Positions 47,117-57,644 are shown, counted from the stretch's first letter. The stretch: 64,000 nt of DNA from Pantoea sp. RIT-PI-b (GCF_001187905.1 NZ_LGIS01000012.1:310001-374000); one strand, 5' to 3'. The notes: generated by a model from the sequence alone, not told the origin. Program-made: numbers and translations.

Positions 47117-47147
47117 ATCAGATAATTAAAAATGTATAAATTGTGAA

Positions 47148-47169
47148 ATTCGTGAGCATGATCACTGTT
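47148..47169. promoter_or_regulatory. CRP site upstream of sdhC
   Basis: CGTGA-GCATGA-TCACT fits the CRP consensus with two mismatches and is centred about 80 bases before the predicted sdh start, near the position known for E. coli sdh. Confidence 0.55.
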
Positions 47170-47203
47170 CAACCTAAATGTGACCAAAGAGATTGTAGGG
47201 GAA

Positions 47204-47232
47204 TTGTAATCAGAATGTGATCCTCCTATACT
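47204..47232 (+). promoter_or_regulatory. sdhCDAB-sucABCD promoter
   Basis: -35 TTGTAA (47204-47209) and -10 TATACT (47227-47232) with 17-base spacing. The predicted start near 47239 gives a leader of about 155 bases. Confidence 0.68.
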
Positions 47233-47394
47233 GCGGCCAGGTCTCCGGAACACCCTGACACCAGGAGCCACCCAGCGTTTTACCCGCTTTATTTAACACT
47301 GGATGTTGCTATTTTGGTGGCGGTTGCAGTCTGAACACATGCTGTGTCTCTGATGCAACTCAGGACCGGAGGAAGCAAAATAAAAAAGAGCTGT

Positions 47395-47784
47395 GTGGGC
47401 AAAACCGTGAAAAAACAAAGACCTGTTAACTTGGATCTCTCGACGATCCGGTTTCCCGTTACTGCAATATCGTCCATTCTCCACCGCGTCTCCGGCGTGA
47501 TCACCTTTGTCGCTCTCGGAATTCTGCTCTGGTTACTGGGTCTCTCTCTCTCCTCTCCAGAAGGTTTCCAGCAAGCGGCATCCATCATGGATAGCTTCTT
47601 CGCCAAATTCATCATGTGGGGCATTTTAACTGCGCTGGCGTATCACGCTGTGGGCGGTATTCGTCATATGTTGGCTGATTTTGGCTTTATGGAAGAAACC
47701 CTGCAGGTGGGAACCCGTTCCGCGCAAGCGGCTTTTGTTATCACTGTCGTGCTCTCAATTTTGGCTGGAGTCCTCGTATGGTAA
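47395..47784 (+). CDS. sdhC: Succinate dehydrogenase cytochrome b556 subunit SdhC
   Basis: SdhC anchors succinate dehydrogenase in the membrane and helps bind haem b556 and ubiquinone. I choose GTG at 47395, which aligns codon for codon with the E. coli start and gives 129 residues; a GTG at 47407 or the longer frame from 47344 are alternatives. Three membrane helices are seen, with the quinone-site SILHRVSGV (residues 27-35) and haem-ligand region [12 protein letters not shown]. It overlaps sdhD by 7 bases. Confidence 0.94.
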   Translation: MGKTVKKQRPVNLDLSTIRFPVTAISSILHRVSGVITFVALGILLWLLGLSLSSPEGFQQAASIMDSFFAKFIMWGILTALAYHAVGGIRHMLADFGFMEETLQVGTRSAQAAFVITVVLSILAGVLVW

Positions 47785-48125
47785 GCAATGCTTCTGCATT
47801 AGGACGCAACGGTATCCATGACTGGCTGTTACTGCGTGCTGCTGCAATCTTAATTACGCTCTACATTCTCTACATCCTCGGTTTTGTCGTGATGACAGGC
47901 ACGCTGACGTATGACGTCTGGCACGGCTTCTTCTCGTCCGCCTTCACTAAAGTGTTCACCATGTTGACGCTGTTCTCGATTCTGATCCACGGCTGGATTG
48001 GGATGTGGCAGGTGCTGACTGACTACGTGAAACCAGTAGCAACCCGGTTGCTGCTGCAGTTTGTGATTGTGGTTGCGCTGTTGTCGTATGCGATTTATGG
48101 AACCGTTGTCGTGTGGGGTGTGTAA
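47778..48125 (+). CDS. sdhD: Succinate dehydrogenase membrane anchor SdhD
   Basis: SdhD is the second membrane anchor of complex II. The 115 residues equal E. coli SdhD, with three membrane helices, haem-ligand His in [19 protein letters not shown] (residue 71) and the quinone-site Tyr/Asp nearby. It overlaps sdhC and ends directly against the sdhA start. Confidence 0.96.
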   Translation: MVSNASALGRNGIHDWLLLRAAAILITLYILYILGFVVMTGTLTYDVWHGFFSSAFTKVFTMLTLFSILIHGWIGMWQVLTDYVKPVATRLLLQFVIVVALLSYAIYGTVVVWGV

Positions 48126-49892
48126 ATGAGTTTGCCAGTCAGAGAATTTGATGCCGTGGTGATCGGCGCGGGTGGAGCAGGAATGCGCGCCGCTCTGCAA
48201 ATCTCCCAATCGGGCCAGACCTGTGCCCTGTTATCCAAAGTTTTCCCAACCCGTTCCCATACCGTATCGGCGCAGGGTGGTATCACCGTTGCGCTGGGTA
48301 ACACCCATGAAGATAACTGGGAATGGCACATGTACGACACCGTCAAAGGTTCCGACTTTATCGGCGACCAGGACGCGATCGAATATATGTGTCATGTCGG
48401 TCCGGAAGCGATTCTGGAACTGGAACATATGGGGTTGCCTTTCTCCCGTCTTGATGACGGCCGCGTCTATCAGCGTCCGTTTGGTGGTCAGTCGAAGAAT
48501 TTTGGTGGTGAGCAGGCGGCGCGTACCGCTGCGGCTGCCGACCGTACCGGCCACGCCTTGCTGCATACGCTGTATCAGCAGAATCTAAAGAACAAAACCA
48601 CCATCTTCTCCGAATGGTATGCGCTGGATCTGGTGAAAAACGAAGACGGTGCGATTGTCGGCTGTACGGCTATCTGCATGGAAACCGGCGAAACCGTCTA
48701 CTTCAAAGCCAAAGCGACCATTCTGGCGACCGGCGGCGCGGGCCGTATTTACCAATCCACCACTAACGCCCACATCAACACCGGTGACGGCGTCGGTATG
48801 GCGCTGCGCGCAGGCGTGCCGGTGCAGGATATGGAAATGTGGCAGTTCCACCCAACCGGCATTGCCGGTGCGGGCGTATTGGTTACCGAAGGTTGCCGTG
48901 GTGAAGGTGGTTACCTGCTGAATAAGCACGGTGAACGCTTCATGGAGCGCTATGCGCCGAACGCCAAAGATCTGGCGGGACGTGATGTAGTAGCACGCTC
49001 CATGATGGTGGAAATCCGTGAAGGGCGTGGTTGCGATGGCCCTTGGGGTCCGCACATCAAACTGAAGCTCGACCATCTCGGTGCCGACGTGCTGGAGTCG
49101 CGTCTGCCCGGCATCCTTGAGCTGTCGCGTACCTTTGCGCACGTTGACCCTATTAAAGAACCGATTCCGGTGATCCCAACCTGCCACTACATGATGGGCG
49201 GCGTGCCGACCAAAGTGACCGGTCAGGCGCTGCGCGTGAACGAGCAGGGCGAAGATGTGGTGATTCCGGGTCTGTTCGCCGTCGGCGAAATCGCCTGCGT
49301 ATCGGTACACGGCGCTAACCGCCTTGGCGGTAACTCACTGCTCGATCTGGTGGTGTTTGGTCGCGCAGCTGGCGTGCACTTGCTGGAGTGTATTGAAGAG
49401 CAGGGCGAACTGCGTGAAGCCACGCAGGAAAATCTGGATGAAGCGATGGCGCGCTTCAATCGTTGGGAAAATAACACCACCGGTGAAGATCCTGTCGAAA
49501 TCCGTAAAGCGCTGCAGCGCTGCATGCAGAACAACTTCTCGGTATTCCGCGATGGCGATGCGATGCGTGAAGGTCTGGAAGAGCTGAAAGTGATTCGTGA
49601 GCGTTTGAAATCAGCCCGTCTTGATGACCGTTCGCCGGATTTCAACACCCAGCGTATTGAGTGCCTTGAGTTGGATAACCTGATGGAAACCGCGTATGCC
49701 ACCGCTGTCGCTGCCAACTTCCGTACTGAAAGCCGTGGCGCACACAGCCGCTTCGATTATCCGGAGCGTGATGATGCCAACTGGCTGTGCCACAGTCTCT
49801 ATGTTCCGCAGACGGAAAGCATGACGCGCCGTGAGGTGAACATGCAACCGAAACTGCGTGCGGCCTTCCCGCCGAAAGCGCGTACTTACTAA
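48126..49892 (+). CDS. sdhA: Succinate dehydrogenase flavoprotein SdhA
   Basis: SdhA oxidises succinate to fumarate using covalent FAD in the cytoplasmic head of complex II. The 588 residues equal E. coli SdhA. The dinucleotide fold [14 protein letters not shown] and covalent-FAD His45 ([13 protein letters not shown]) are present, along with catalytic-site motifs [20 protein letters not shown] and [12 protein letters not shown]. It starts at the sdhD stop. Confidence 0.98.
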   Translation: MSLPVREFDAVVIGAGGAGMRAALQISQSGQTCALLSKVFPTRSHTVSAQGGITVALGNTHEDNWEWHMYDTVKGSDFIGDQDAIEYMCHVGPEAILELEHMGLPFSRLDDGRVYQRPFGGQSKNFGGEQAARTAAAADRTGHALLHTLYQQNLKNKTTIFSEWYALDLVKNEDGAIVGCTAICMETGETVYFKAKATILATGGAGRIYQSTTNAHINTGDGVGMALRAGVPVQDMEMWQFHPTGIAGAGVLVTEGCRGEGGYLLNKHGERFMERYAPNAKDLAGRDVVARSMMVEIREGRGCDGPWGPHIKLKLDHLGADVLESRLPGILELSRTFAHVDPIKEPIPVIPTCHYMMGGVPTKVTGQALRVNEQGEDVVIPGLFAVGEIACVSVHGANRLGGNSLLDLVVFGRAAGVHLLECIEEQGELREATQENLDEAMARFNRWENNTTGEDPVEIRKALQRCMQNNFSVFRDGDAMREGLEELKVIRERLKSARLDDRSPDFNTQRIECLELDNLMETAYATAVAANFRTESRGAHSRFDYPERDDANWLCHSLYVPQTESMTRREVNMQPKLRAAFPPKARTY

Positions 49893-49906
49893 TTGCGGAG
49901 ATGATC

Positions 49907-50623
49907 ATGAGACTCGAATTTTCAATCTATCGTTACAACCCAGAAGTCGATGCCAAGCCGCGTATGCAGGAGTACACGCTGGAATCGGAAGATGGTCGCG
50001 ACATGATGTTGCTGGATGCGCTGATCCGTCTGAAAGAGAAAGATCCGACGCTGGCTTTCCGTCGCTCATGCCGTGAAGGCGTGTGCGGTTCAGATGGTCT
50101 GAACATGAACGGTAAAAATGGTCTGGCGTGCATCACACCGATTTCTGCGCTCGGTAACGGTTCGAAGAAAATTGTTATCCGTCCTCTGCCTGGTTTGCCG
50201 GTGATCCGCGACCTCGTGGTAGACATGGGACAATTCTATGCACAGTATGAGAAGATTAAGCCTTTCCTGTTGAATAATGGGGAAAATCCACCGGCGCGCG
50301 AGCATTTACAGAGCCCGGCAGAGCGTGAGCATCTGGATGGTTTGTACGAGTGCATTCTCTGCGCCTGCTGCTCTACCTCATGCCCGTCGTTCTGGTGGAA
50401 TCCGGACAAATTCGTGGGTCCGGCGGGTCTGCTGGCCGCTTACCGTTTCCTGATCGACAGCCGCGACACTGAAACCAATGCGCGTCTCGATAATCTAAAC
50501 GATGCTTTCAGTGTTTTCCGCTGTCACAGCATCATGAACTGTGTGAGCGTGTGCCCGAAAGGCCTAAACCCAACGCGCGCTATCGGCCATATTAAGTCGA
50601 TGCTGCTGCAACGCGGGGCGTAA
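49907..50623 (+). CDS. sdhB: Succinate dehydrogenase iron-sulfur subunit SdhB
   Basis: SdhB carries the [2Fe-2S], [4Fe-4S] and [3Fe-4S] clusters that pass electrons from FAD to ubiquinone. Starting at MRLEFSIYRYNPEV, it has 238 residues, the E. coli length. Plant-type ferredoxin cysteines are in CREGVCGSDGLNMNGKNGLAC, and the other two clusters in CILCACCSTSCP and CHSIMNCVSVCPKGLNP. A 206-base spacer with two hairpins separates it from sucA. Confidence 0.97.
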   Translation: MRLEFSIYRYNPEVDAKPRMQEYTLESEDGRDMMLLDALIRLKEKDPTLAFRRSCREGVCGSDGLNMNGKNGLACITPISALGNGSKKIVIRPLPGLPVIRDLVVDMGQFYAQYEKIKPFLLNNGENPPAREHLQSPAEREHLDGLYECILCACCSTSCPSFWWNPDKFVGPAGLLAAYRFLIDSRDTETNARLDNLNDAFSVFRCHSIMNCVSVCPKGLNPTRAIGHIKSMLLQRGA

Positions 50624-50637
50624 CAAAGAAGTCACTG

Positions 50638-50659
50638 TCCGGGAACTGAGGTTCCCGGA
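50638..50659 (+). other. Hairpin 1 in the sdhB-sucA spacer
   Basis: TCCGGGAAC/GTTCCCGGA form a perfect 9-base-pair stem around TGAG, 14 bases after the sdhB stop. No T-run follows, so it is not a classic terminator. Confidence 0.75.
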
Positions 50660-50675
50660 TGTTTACGGAAGCCTC

Positions 50676-50703
50676 TATAAGCGCGGTATTGACCACGCTT
50701 ATA
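50676..50703 (+). other. Hairpin 2 in the sdhB-sucA spacer
   Basis: TATAAGCG-C-GGT and ACC-A-CGCTTATA pair with one C-A mismatch around ATTG, giving a stem of 11 base pairs. Together with hairpin 1 it may set mRNA stability between sdh and suc cistrons. Confidence 0.7.
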
Positions 50704-50829
50704 AAGGTTCCCTTACGAGCCAGGCGCCGGTAGCGCACAGGTTCGTATCGCTGAACTCACTACGGCAAGCCGCGTAAGCGGTAACAAATGAAACCTCATA
50801 AAAAGCAGATTAATGCTTAAGGGATCACA

Positions 50830-53637
50830 ATGCAGAACAGCGCGATGAAACCCTGGCTGGACTCCTCCTGGCTGGCCGGCGCGAACCAATCCTACATAGA
50901 GCAACTCTATGAGGATTTCCTGACCGATCCTGACTCAGTTGATGACATGTGGCGCGAGCTGTTCCAGCAGCTGCCGGGCACTGGCGTGAAACCTGAGCAA
51001 TTTCACTCCACCACGCGTGATTACTTCCGCCGCCTGGCTAAAGACGCAACGCGTTACACATCAACCGTGACCGATCCGGCCGCCAACTCCAAACAGGTTA
51101 AAGTACTGCAGCTGATTAATGCGTTCCGCTTCCGCGGCCATCAGCATGCCAACCTTGACCCGCTTGGCCTGTGGAAACAGGACACGGTAGCCGACCTCGA
51201 TCCGGCTTATCACGATCTAACCGACGCCGATTTTCAGGAAAGCTTTAACGTAGGCTCATTTGCTATCGGCAAAGAGACGATGAAGCTGGCCGATCTGTTT
51301 GCGGCGCTGCAGCAGACTTACTGTGGCTCAATTGGTGCAGAGTACATGCACATCAACAACACCGATGAGAAGCGCTGGATTCAGCAGCGTCTGGAGTCGG
51401 TGGTGGGCCACGCGTCTTTCAGCAGCGACGAGAAAAAAGGTTTCCTGAAAGAGCTGACCGCGGCAGAAGGCCTGGAAAAATATCTGGGGGCGAAATTCCC
51501 AGGTGCGAAACGCTTCTCGCTGGAAGGCGGCGATGCGCTGGTACCGATGCTGCGTGAGATGATTCGTCACGCTGGCAAGAGCGGTACGCGTGAAGTGGTG
51601 CTGGGTATGGCGCACCGCGGTCGTCTGAACGTGCTAATCAACGTCCTGGGTAAAAAACCGCAGGATCTGTTCGACGAATTCTCCGGTAAGCACAAAGAAC
51701 ATCTCGGCACCGGCGACGTGAAGTACCACATGGGCTTCTCATCTGATGTGGAAACCGAAGGTGGCCTGGTGCACCTGGCGCTGGCGTTCAACCCGTCGCA
51801 TCTGGAAATCGTCAGCCCGGTAGTGATGGGTTCGGTGCGTGCGCGTCTGGATCGTCTGGCAGAGCCAAGCAGCAACAAAGTTCTGCCGATTACCATTCAC
51901 GGTGATGCTGCGGTGATTGGCCAGGGCGTGGTGCAGGAAACCCTGAACATGTCGCAGGCGCGTGGTTACGAAGTGGGCGGTACCGTGCGCATCGTGATCA
52001 ACAACCAGGTTGGTTTTACCACTTCCAACCCGAAAGATGCGCGTTCCACGCCGTACTGCACCGACATCGGCAAAATGGTGCTGGCACCGATTTTCCACGT
52101 TAACGCCGATGACCCAGAAGCGGTGGCGTTTGTGACGCGTCTGGCGCTGGATTATCGCAACACCTTTAAACGCGATGTCTTCATCGATCTGGTGTGCTAT
52201 CGCCGTCACGGCCACAACGAAGCCGATGAGCCAAGTGCCACTCAGCCGTTGATGTACCAGAAAATCAAAAAGCATCCAACGCCGCGTAAACTCTATGCCG
52301 ACCAGCTGGAAAGCGAAGGCGTAGCGACCAGCGAAGATGCCACTGAAATGGTTAATCTGTATCGCGATGCGCTGGATGAAGGCGAGTGCGTGGTGCCGGA
52401 ATGGCGTCCGATGAGTCTGCACTCCTTCACCTGGTCGCCGTATCTCAACCACGAGTGGGATGAGAGCTACCCGGCAACCGTTGAGCTGAAACGTCTGCAG
52501 GAGCTGGCGCGCCGCATCAGCAGCGTACCGGAATCGGTAGAAGTGCAGTCACGCGTCGCCAAGATTTACAACGATCGTAAAGAGATGGCCGAAGGCAACA
52601 AAGCGTTCGACTGGGGCGGTGCAGAAAACCTCGCCTACGCCACACTGGTTGACGAAGGCATTCCGGTTCGTCTGTCTGGTGAAGATACCGGTCGCGGTAC
52701 CTTCTTCCACCGTCATGCGGTGATTCACAATCAGACTAACGGCTCAACCTACACGCCGCTGCACCATGTCCATAACGGCCAGGGTCAGTTCAAAGTGTGG
52801 GATTCGGTGCTGTCGGAAGAAGCGGTACTGGCTTTCGAATACGGTTACGCCACCGCAGAGCCGCGCGTGCTGACCATTTGGGAAGCGCAGTTCGGCGACT
52901 TCGCCAACGGTGCACAGGTCGTCATCGATCAATTCATCAGCTCCGGCGAGCAGAAATGGGGCCGTATGTGTGGCCTGGTGATGTTGCTGCCGCACGGTTA
53001 TGAAGGCCAGGGCCCTGAGCACTCCTCGGCGCGTCTGGAGCGTTATCTGCAACTCTGTGCTGAACAGAACATGCAGGTGTGCGTGCCTTCAACACCAGCG
53101 CAGGTTTACCACATGCTGCGTCGTCAGGCGCTGCGCGGTATGCGCCGTCCGCTGATCGTCATGTCGCCGAAATCTCTGCTGCGTCATCCGCTGGCAATCT
53201 CCACGCTGGAAGAGCTGGCGACCGGGAGCTTCCAGCCGGCGATTGGTGAGATCGACGATTTGGATCCGCAGCAGGTGAAACGTGTGGTGCTGTGTTCGGG
53301 CAAGGTTTATTACGATTTGCTGGATCAGCGTCGTAAGAACGAGCAGACCGACGTGGCCATCGTACGTATCGAACAGCTCTATCCGTTCCCGCACAAAGTC
53401 GTGCAGGACGTGTTGAAAAACTATGCTCATGTGCAAGATTTCGTGTGGTGTCAGGAAGAGCCGCTCAATCAGGGCGCATGGTATTGCAGTCAGCATCATT
53501 TCCGCGAAGTGGTTCCATTTGGTGCGTCACTGCGTTATGCAGGCCGTCCGGCTTCTGCTTCACCGGCCGTGGGCTACATGTCCGTACATCAAAAACAGCA
53601 GCAAGACCTGGTTAATGACGCGCTGAACCTTGGTTAA
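50830..53637 (+). CDS. sucA: 2-oxoglutarate dehydrogenase E1
   Basis: SucA is the thiamine-diphosphate-dependent E1 of the 2-oxoglutarate dehydrogenase complex, which makes succinyl groups for SucB. The 935 residues (933 in E. coli) include the N-terminal E2-contact segment (SWLAGANQSYIEQLYEDFLTDP), ThDP-binding motifs HRGRLNVL and GDAAVIGQGV, and the transketolase-like C-terminal half (GEDTGRGTFFHRH, GYEGQGPEHSSARLERYLQ). It is followed by sucB after 15 bases. Confidence 0.98.
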   Translation: MQNSAMKPWLDSSWLAGANQSYIEQLYEDFLTDPDSVDDMWRELFQQLPGTGVKPEQFHSTTRDYFRRLAKDATRYTSTVTDPAANSKQVKVLQLINAFRFRGHQHANLDPLGLWKQDTVADLDPAYHDLTDADFQESFNVGSFAIGKETMKLADLFAALQQTYCGSIGAEYMHINNTDEKRWIQQRLESVVGHASFSSDEKKGFLKELTAAEGLEKYLGAKFPGAKRFSLEGGDALVPMLREMIRHAGKSGTREVVLGMAHRGRLNVLINVLGKKPQDLFDEFSGKHKEHLGTGDVKYHMGFSSDVETEGGLVHLALAFNPSHLEIVSPVVMGSVRARLDRLAEPSSNKVLPITIHGDAAVIGQGVVQETLNMSQARGYEVGGTVRIVINNQVGFTTSNPKDARSTPYCTDIGKMVLAPIFHVNADDPEAVAFVTRLALDYRNTFKRDVFIDLVCYRRHGHNEADEPSATQPLMYQKIKKHPTPRKLYADQLESEGVATSEDATEMVNLYRDALDEGECVVPEWRPMSLHSFTWSPYLNHEWDESYPATVELKRLQELARRISSVPESVEVQSRVAKIYNDRKEMAEGNKAFDWGGAENLAYATLVDEGIPVRLSGEDTGRGTFFHRHAVIHNQTNGSTYTPLHHVHNGQGQFKVWDSVLSEEAVLAFEYGYATAEPRVLTIWEAQFGDFANGAQVVIDQFISSGEQKWGRMCGLVMLLPHGYEGQGPEHSSARLERYLQLCAEQNMQVCVPSTPAQVYHMLRRQALRGMRRPLIVMSPKSLLRHPLAISTLEELATGSFQPAIGEIDDLDPQQVKRVVLCSGKVYYDLLDQRRKNEQTDVAIVRIEQLYPFPHKVVQDVLKNYAHVQDFVWCQEEPLNQGAWYCSQHHFREVVPFGASLRYAGRPASASPAVGYMSVHQKQQQDLVNDALNLG

Positions 53638-53652
53638 TAAAAAGGAAAGAAA

Positions 53653-54876
53653 ATGAGTAGCGTAGAAATTCTCGTTCCCGATTTGCCTGAATCCGTAGCG
53701 GACGCAACGGTTGCAACCTGGCACAAAAAACCTGGCGACTCTGTGAGCCGCGATGAAGTACTGGTAGAGATTGAAACCGACAAAGTGGTGCTGGAAGTGC
53801 CTGCTTCCGCAGACGGCATTCTGGAAGCCGTGCTGGAAGATGAAGGTGCTACCGTCACTTCTCGCCAGATTCTGGGCCGCTTGAAAGAGGGCAACAGCGG
53901 CGGGAAAGAGACCGCGGCAAAAGCGGAAAGCAACGAGTCTACTCCGGCTCAGCGCCAGACAGCTTCGCTGGAAGAAGAGAGCAACGATGCGCTCAGCCCA
54001 GCGGTACGCCGTCTGATTGCTGAAAACAACCTCGATGCTGGCCAGATCAAAGGCACCGGCGTGGGCGGCCGTCTGACGCGTGAAGATGTGGAAAAACATC
54101 TGGCGAAGAAAGCCGACAGCGGCAAAGCAGCGCCAGCACCCGCCGCTGCGGCTGCACCGCAGGCTGCTGTGGCTAATCGCAGCGAAAAACGCGTACCGAT
54201 GACGCGTCTGCGTAAGCGTGTTGCCGAGCGTCTGCTGGAAGCAAAAAACAGCACCGCCATGTTGACCACGTTCAACGAAATCAACATGAAGCCAATCATG
54301 GATCTGCGTAAGCAGTACGGCGATGCGTTTGAGAAGCGTCACGGCGTGCGTCTGGGCTTTATGTCCTTCTACATCAAAGCGGTGGTTGAAGCGCTGAAAC
54401 GCTTCCCGGAAGTGAACGCGTCTATTGATGGCGAAGATGTGGTTTACCACAACTATTTCGATGTGAGCATTGCGGTTTCTACCCCGCGTGGTCTGGTAAC
54501 GCCGGTGCTGAAAGATGTTGATGCGCTGAGCATGGCCGACATCGAGAAGAAGATTAAAGAACTGGCAGTGAAAGGCCGTGACGGCAAGCTAACGGTTGAC
54601 GAGTTGACCGGCGGTAACTTCACCATCACCAACGGTGGTGTATTCGGTTCGCTGATGTCTACGCCAATCATCAACCCGCCGCAGAGCGCGATTCTGGGCA
54701 TGCACGCCATCAAAGAGCGCCCAATGGCGGTCAATGGTCAGGTAGTGATTCTGCCAATGATGTATCTGGCGCTCTCTTACGATCACCGTCTGATTGATGG
54801 TCGTGAATCCGTTGGCTATCTGGTCGCGGTGAAAGAGATGCTGGAAGATCCAGCGCGCCTGCTGCTGGACGTCTAA
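53653..54876 (+). CDS. sucB: Dihydrolipoyl succinyltransferase E2
   Basis: SucB transfers succinyl groups from lipoamide to CoA and forms the core of the 2-oxoglutarate dehydrogenase complex. The 407 residues show one lipoyl domain with lipoyl Lys44 ([13 protein letters not shown]), an Ala/Lys linker, the peripheral-subunit-binding domain ([23 protein letters not shown]) and the catalytic domain ending [16 protein letters not shown] with the active-site His. It is two residues longer than in E. coli. Confidence 0.98.
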   Translation: MSSVEILVPDLPESVADATVATWHKKPGDSVSRDEVLVEIETDKVVLEVPASADGILEAVLEDEGATVTSRQILGRLKEGNSGGKETAAKAESNESTPAQRQTASLEEESNDALSPAVRRLIAENNLDAGQIKGTGVGGRLTREDVEKHLAKKADSGKAAPAPAAAAAPQAAVANRSEKRVPMTRLRKRVAERLLEAKNSTAMLTTFNEINMKPIMDLRKQYGDAFEKRHGVRLGFMSFYIKAVVEALKRFPEVNASIDGEDVVYHNYFDVSIAVSTPRGLVTPVLKDVDALSMADIEKKIKELAVKGRDGKLTVDELTGGNFTITNGGVFGSLMSTPIINPPQSAILGMHAIKERPMAVNGQVVILPMMYLALSYDHRLIDGRESVGYLVAVKEMLEDPARLLLDV

Positions 54877-54937
54877 ATTTCGCCGGGCGCGCGGAGTGAC
54901 GGCGCGCCCAAAATCTTACCTGAATGGATAGAACATC

Positions 54938-56104
54938 ATGAACTTACATGAATACCAGGCGAAGCAGTTGTTTGCACGCTATGGCATGCCAGCACCGACA
55001 GGCTACGCCTGCACCACGCCACGTGAAGCCGAAGAAGCCGCTTCTAAAATTGGCGCCGGTCCGTGGGTAGTGAAATGTCAGGTTCATGCCGGTGGCCGCG
55101 GTAAAGCGGGCGGCGTGAAAGTGGTTAATAGCAAAGAAGACATTCGTGCTTTTGCTGAGCATTGGTTGGGCAAACGTCTGGTGACCTATCAAACTGACGC
55201 GCACGGCCAGCCGGTAAACCAGATTCTGGTTGAAGCAGCCACTGATATCGATCAAGAGCTGTATCTGGGCGCGGTGGTTGATCGTGCAACCCGTCGCGTG
55301 ATCTTCATGGCCTCGACTGAAGGCGGTGTTGAGATTGAGAAAGTGGCAGAAGAAACGCCACACTTGATCCACAAGATGGCACTGGATCCATTAGCGGGTC
55401 CACAACCGTATCAGGGCCGCGAGTTAGCATTCAAACTCGGTCTGACCGGTAAGCAAGTCAGCCAGTTCACCAAAATCTTCATGGGTCTGGCGACCATGTT
55501 CCTTGAGCGCGATCTGGCAATGGTTGAGATCAACCCGCTGGTGATCACCAAGCAGGGCGATCTGATCTGTCTCGACGGCAAATTGGGCGCAGACGGTAAT
55601 GCACTGTTCCGTCAGCCGGAGCTGCGTGAAATGCGCGACCCGAGCCAGGAAGATCCACGTGAAGCGCACGCGACACAGTGGGAACTGAACTACGTTGCGC
55701 TGGATGGCAACATCGGCTGTATGGTGAACGGCGCCGGTCTGGCCATGGGCACCATGGACATCGTGAAACATCACGGTGGTGAGCCGGCAAACTTCCTCGA
55801 TGTTGGCGGTGGCGCAACCAAAGAGCGCGTAACCGAAGCCTTTAAAATCATCCTGTCTGACGATGCGGTGAAAGCGGTATTCGTTAACATCTTCGGCGGC
55901 ATCGTGCGTTGCGACCTGATCGCAGACGGCATCATTGGTGCAGTGGCTGAAGTGGGTGTGAACGTGCCAGTGGTGGTACGTCTGGAAGGTAACAACGCCG
56001 AGCTGGGCGCTAAGAAACTGGCGGACAGCGGTCTGAATATCATTGCAGCAACCAGCCTGACAGACGCAGCACAGCGTGTTGTCGCTGCAGCGGAGGGTAA
56101 ATAA
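54938..56104 (+). CDS. sucC: Succinyl-CoA synthetase beta subunit
   Basis: SucC, with SucD, converts succinyl-CoA and ADP (or GDP) plus phosphate to succinate, CoA and nucleoside triphosphate. The 388 residues equal E. coli SucC and begin [20 protein letters not shown], with the ATP-grasp lysine region [18 protein letters not shown] and the C-terminal CoA-ligase Rossmann part ([16 protein letters not shown]). It shares one base with the sucD start. Confidence 0.98.
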   Translation: MNLHEYQAKQLFARYGMPAPTGYACTTPREAEEAASKIGAGPWVVKCQVHAGGRGKAGGVKVVNSKEDIRAFAEHWLGKRLVTYQTDAHGQPVNQILVEAATDIDQELYLGAVVDRATRRVIFMASTEGGVEIEKVAEETPHLIHKMALDPLAGPQPYQGRELAFKLGLTGKQVSQFTKIFMGLATMFLERDLAMVEINPLVITKQGDLICLDGKLGADGNALFRQPELREMRDPSQEDPREAHATQWELNYVALDGNIGCMVNGAGLAMGTMDIVKHHGGEPANFLDVGGGATKERVTEAFKIILSDDAVKAVFVNIFGGIVRCDLIADGIIGAVAEVGVNVPVVVRLEGNNAELGAKKLADSGLNIIAATSLTDAAQRVVAAAEGK

Positions 56105-56979
56105 TGTCCATTTTGATCGACAAAAACACCAAAGTCATTTGCCAGGGTTTCACCGGTGGTCAAGGGACGTTTCACTCTGAGCAGGCGCTGGCCTACGGTA
56201 CGCAGCTGGTTGGCGGTGTAACGCCAGGCAAAGGCGGCACCACGCATCTCGGCCTGCCCGTGTTCAATACCGTGCGTGAAGCGGTAGAAGCGACCGGCGC
56301 AACTGCCACCGTGATCTATGTTCCGGCTCCGTTCTGCAAAGACGGTATCCTGGAAGCGATCGATGCGGGCATCAAGCTGATCATCACCATCACCGAAGGT
56401 ATTCCAACGCTGGATATGCTGACTGTGAAAGTGAAGCTTGATGAAGCCGGCGTGCGCATGATCGGCCCGAACTGCCCAGGCGTGATCACGCCAGGCGAAT
56501 GTAAAATCGGTATTATGCCGGGCCACATTCACCAGCCGGGCCGCGTAGGTATCGTCTCGCGTTCAGGTACGCTGACCTATGAAGCCGTTAAGCAGACTAC
56601 TGACATCGGCTACGGCCAGTCTACCTGCGTCGGTATCGGTGGTGACCCGATCCCAGGCTCTAACTTCATCGACATCCTGAAACTGTTCCAGGACGATCCA
56701 CAGACCGAAGCGATCGTGATGATCGGTGAGATCGGTGGTAGCGCGGAAGAAGAAGCAGCTGCCTACATCAAAGCTCACGTGACTAAGCCGGTTGTCGGCT
56801 ACATCGCGGGTGTGACTGCACCGAAAGGCAAGCGTATGGGCCACGCCGGCGCCATCATTGCCGGTGGTAAAGGCACCGCTGATGAGAAGTTTGCTGCGCT
56901 GGAAGCGGCCGGTGTGAAAACCGTACGTAGCCTGGCTGACATTGGTGACGCGGTTAAAGCGGTGCTGCCAATCAAATAA
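56104..56979 (+). CDS. sucD: Succinyl-CoA synthetase alpha subunit
   Basis: SucD is the CoA-binding, phosphohistidine subunit of succinyl-CoA synthetase. The 291 residues begin [27 protein letters not shown], include the CoA-binding [14 protein letters not shown] and the conserved [16 protein letters not shown], with the phosphohistidine in [18 protein letters not shown] near residue 247. It ends the eight-gene sdh-suc transcript at a terminator. Confidence 0.98.
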   Translation: MSILIDKNTKVICQGFTGGQGTFHSEQALAYGTQLVGGVTPGKGGTTHLGLPVFNTVREAVEATGATATVIYVPAPFCKDGILEAIDAGIKLIITITEGIPTLDMLTVKVKLDEAGVRMIGPNCPGVITPGECKIGIMPGHIHQPGRVGIVSRSGTLTYEAVKQTTDIGYGQSTCVGIGGDPIPGSNFIDILKLFQDDPQTEAIVMIGEIGGSAEEEAAAYIKAHVTKPVVGYIAGVTAPKGKRMGHAGAIIAGGKGTADEKFAALEAAGVKTVRSLADIGDAVKAVLPIK

Positions 56980-57029
56980 GCCATCATCGTAGTGATGTAA
57001 AAAGGCCACCTTCGGGTGGTCTTTTTTTT
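56970..57029 (+). ncRNA. sdhX: SdhX-like RNA from the sucD 3' end
   Basis: E. coli SdhX (RybD) is an sRNA cut from the 3' UTR of sdh-suc mRNA that tunes acetate metabolism. The sequence from the sucD stop to the terminator here is short, begins with CATCA/TGATG able to pair and ends in a good terminator with eight T residues, so an SdhX-type RNA is plausible. I identify it by position, not by alignment. Confidence 0.5.
57004..57029 (+). terminator. Rho-independent terminator after sucD
   Basis: GGCCACC/GGTGGTC (one G-U pair) with a TTCG tetraloop and eight T residues: a very strong terminator. Confidence 0.92.
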
Positions 57030-57644
57030 GGCAATATCCTGCTAAAAATTAGGGGAAAAAGCGCAACGGGTTAAAAAAGTGCGGCTATGCTTACTTTGGG
57101 TTCAAGGTAAAGAAGGGAAAAGGCGCTAGATCTCTGTCAAAGAATTGACGCGTAACTTTCCAGATAGAGGTTAAATAATTGCGGAAAAGGTAATTATATT
57201 CTTAATTTTACCAACTGGTTGTGACAACTAATTAACAACCATTCTTACACTACACATCTGGAAATTTATAGCCTTAATCCAGATCAATAAATAGCGAGTT
57301 ATAGCAAACTTTACCACTGGCTAAGCGCGGGCCAACCGGTTTAAATTGCGCTGCATCAATTCAGTCTACTTCATAATTTTTCAGGAGTTTGTGTCAGGCG
57401 TTGTTAAATCAATTCTGTCGCCTCCTTAACTCACTTCTGCCTGAACCTGACTGGAAAGAGAGTTTATTTCGGGAAATTTTTATCACTGTTACTCGCTCAC
57501 TTCGGGCAACAGGTTTCTCTGTTATCTCAGTAATAAAACTGGAATCAATAATCAGTCGTTCCTGAATCTAATTCTGCGCATCAATGTCAGTGTGTTTGCC
57601 GTTGTATCCGCAGAGCGAGTTTATGCGAGGAGCAAGGAGTCATC
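57030..57644. promoter_or_regulatory. Long upstream region of cydA
   Basis: About 615 bases without a gene, strongly AT-rich in the first 350. It probably holds several cyd promoters with Fnr and ArcA sites, as in E. coli, where cydA has a long multi-promoter region. E. coli mngR-mngA-mngB between sucD and cydA are absent. I list only one Fnr-like site as separately supportable. Confidence 0.6.
57274..57287. promoter_or_regulatory. Fnr-like site upstream of cydA
   Basis: TTAAT-CCAG-ATCAA matches the Fnr consensus TTGAT-N4-ATCAA with one mismatch. A nearby CTAATTAAC (57228-57236) resembles an ArcA half-site. Both fit oxygen control of the bd oxidase. Confidence 0.48.

Larger units (their letters stand above)
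46744..47394. promoter_or_regulatory. Divergent gltA/sdhC control region
   Basis: This 651-base spacer contains no gene. It carries a CRP-like site, a good sdh promoter and a candidate gltA promoter (listed separately), leaving about 155 bases of sdhC leader and over 300 bases of gltA leader. The last leader segment, CCGGAGGAAGCAAAATAAA, closely resembles the E. coli sdhC leader, the region where Spot 42 and RyhB regulate translation. ArcA sites are likely but I could not define them by eye. Confidence 0.65.

Noticed and set aside
48585..49310. A 241-codon minus-strand open frame opposite sdhA
   Set aside because: It is antisense to a conserved gene, with typical shadow composition and no start signals.
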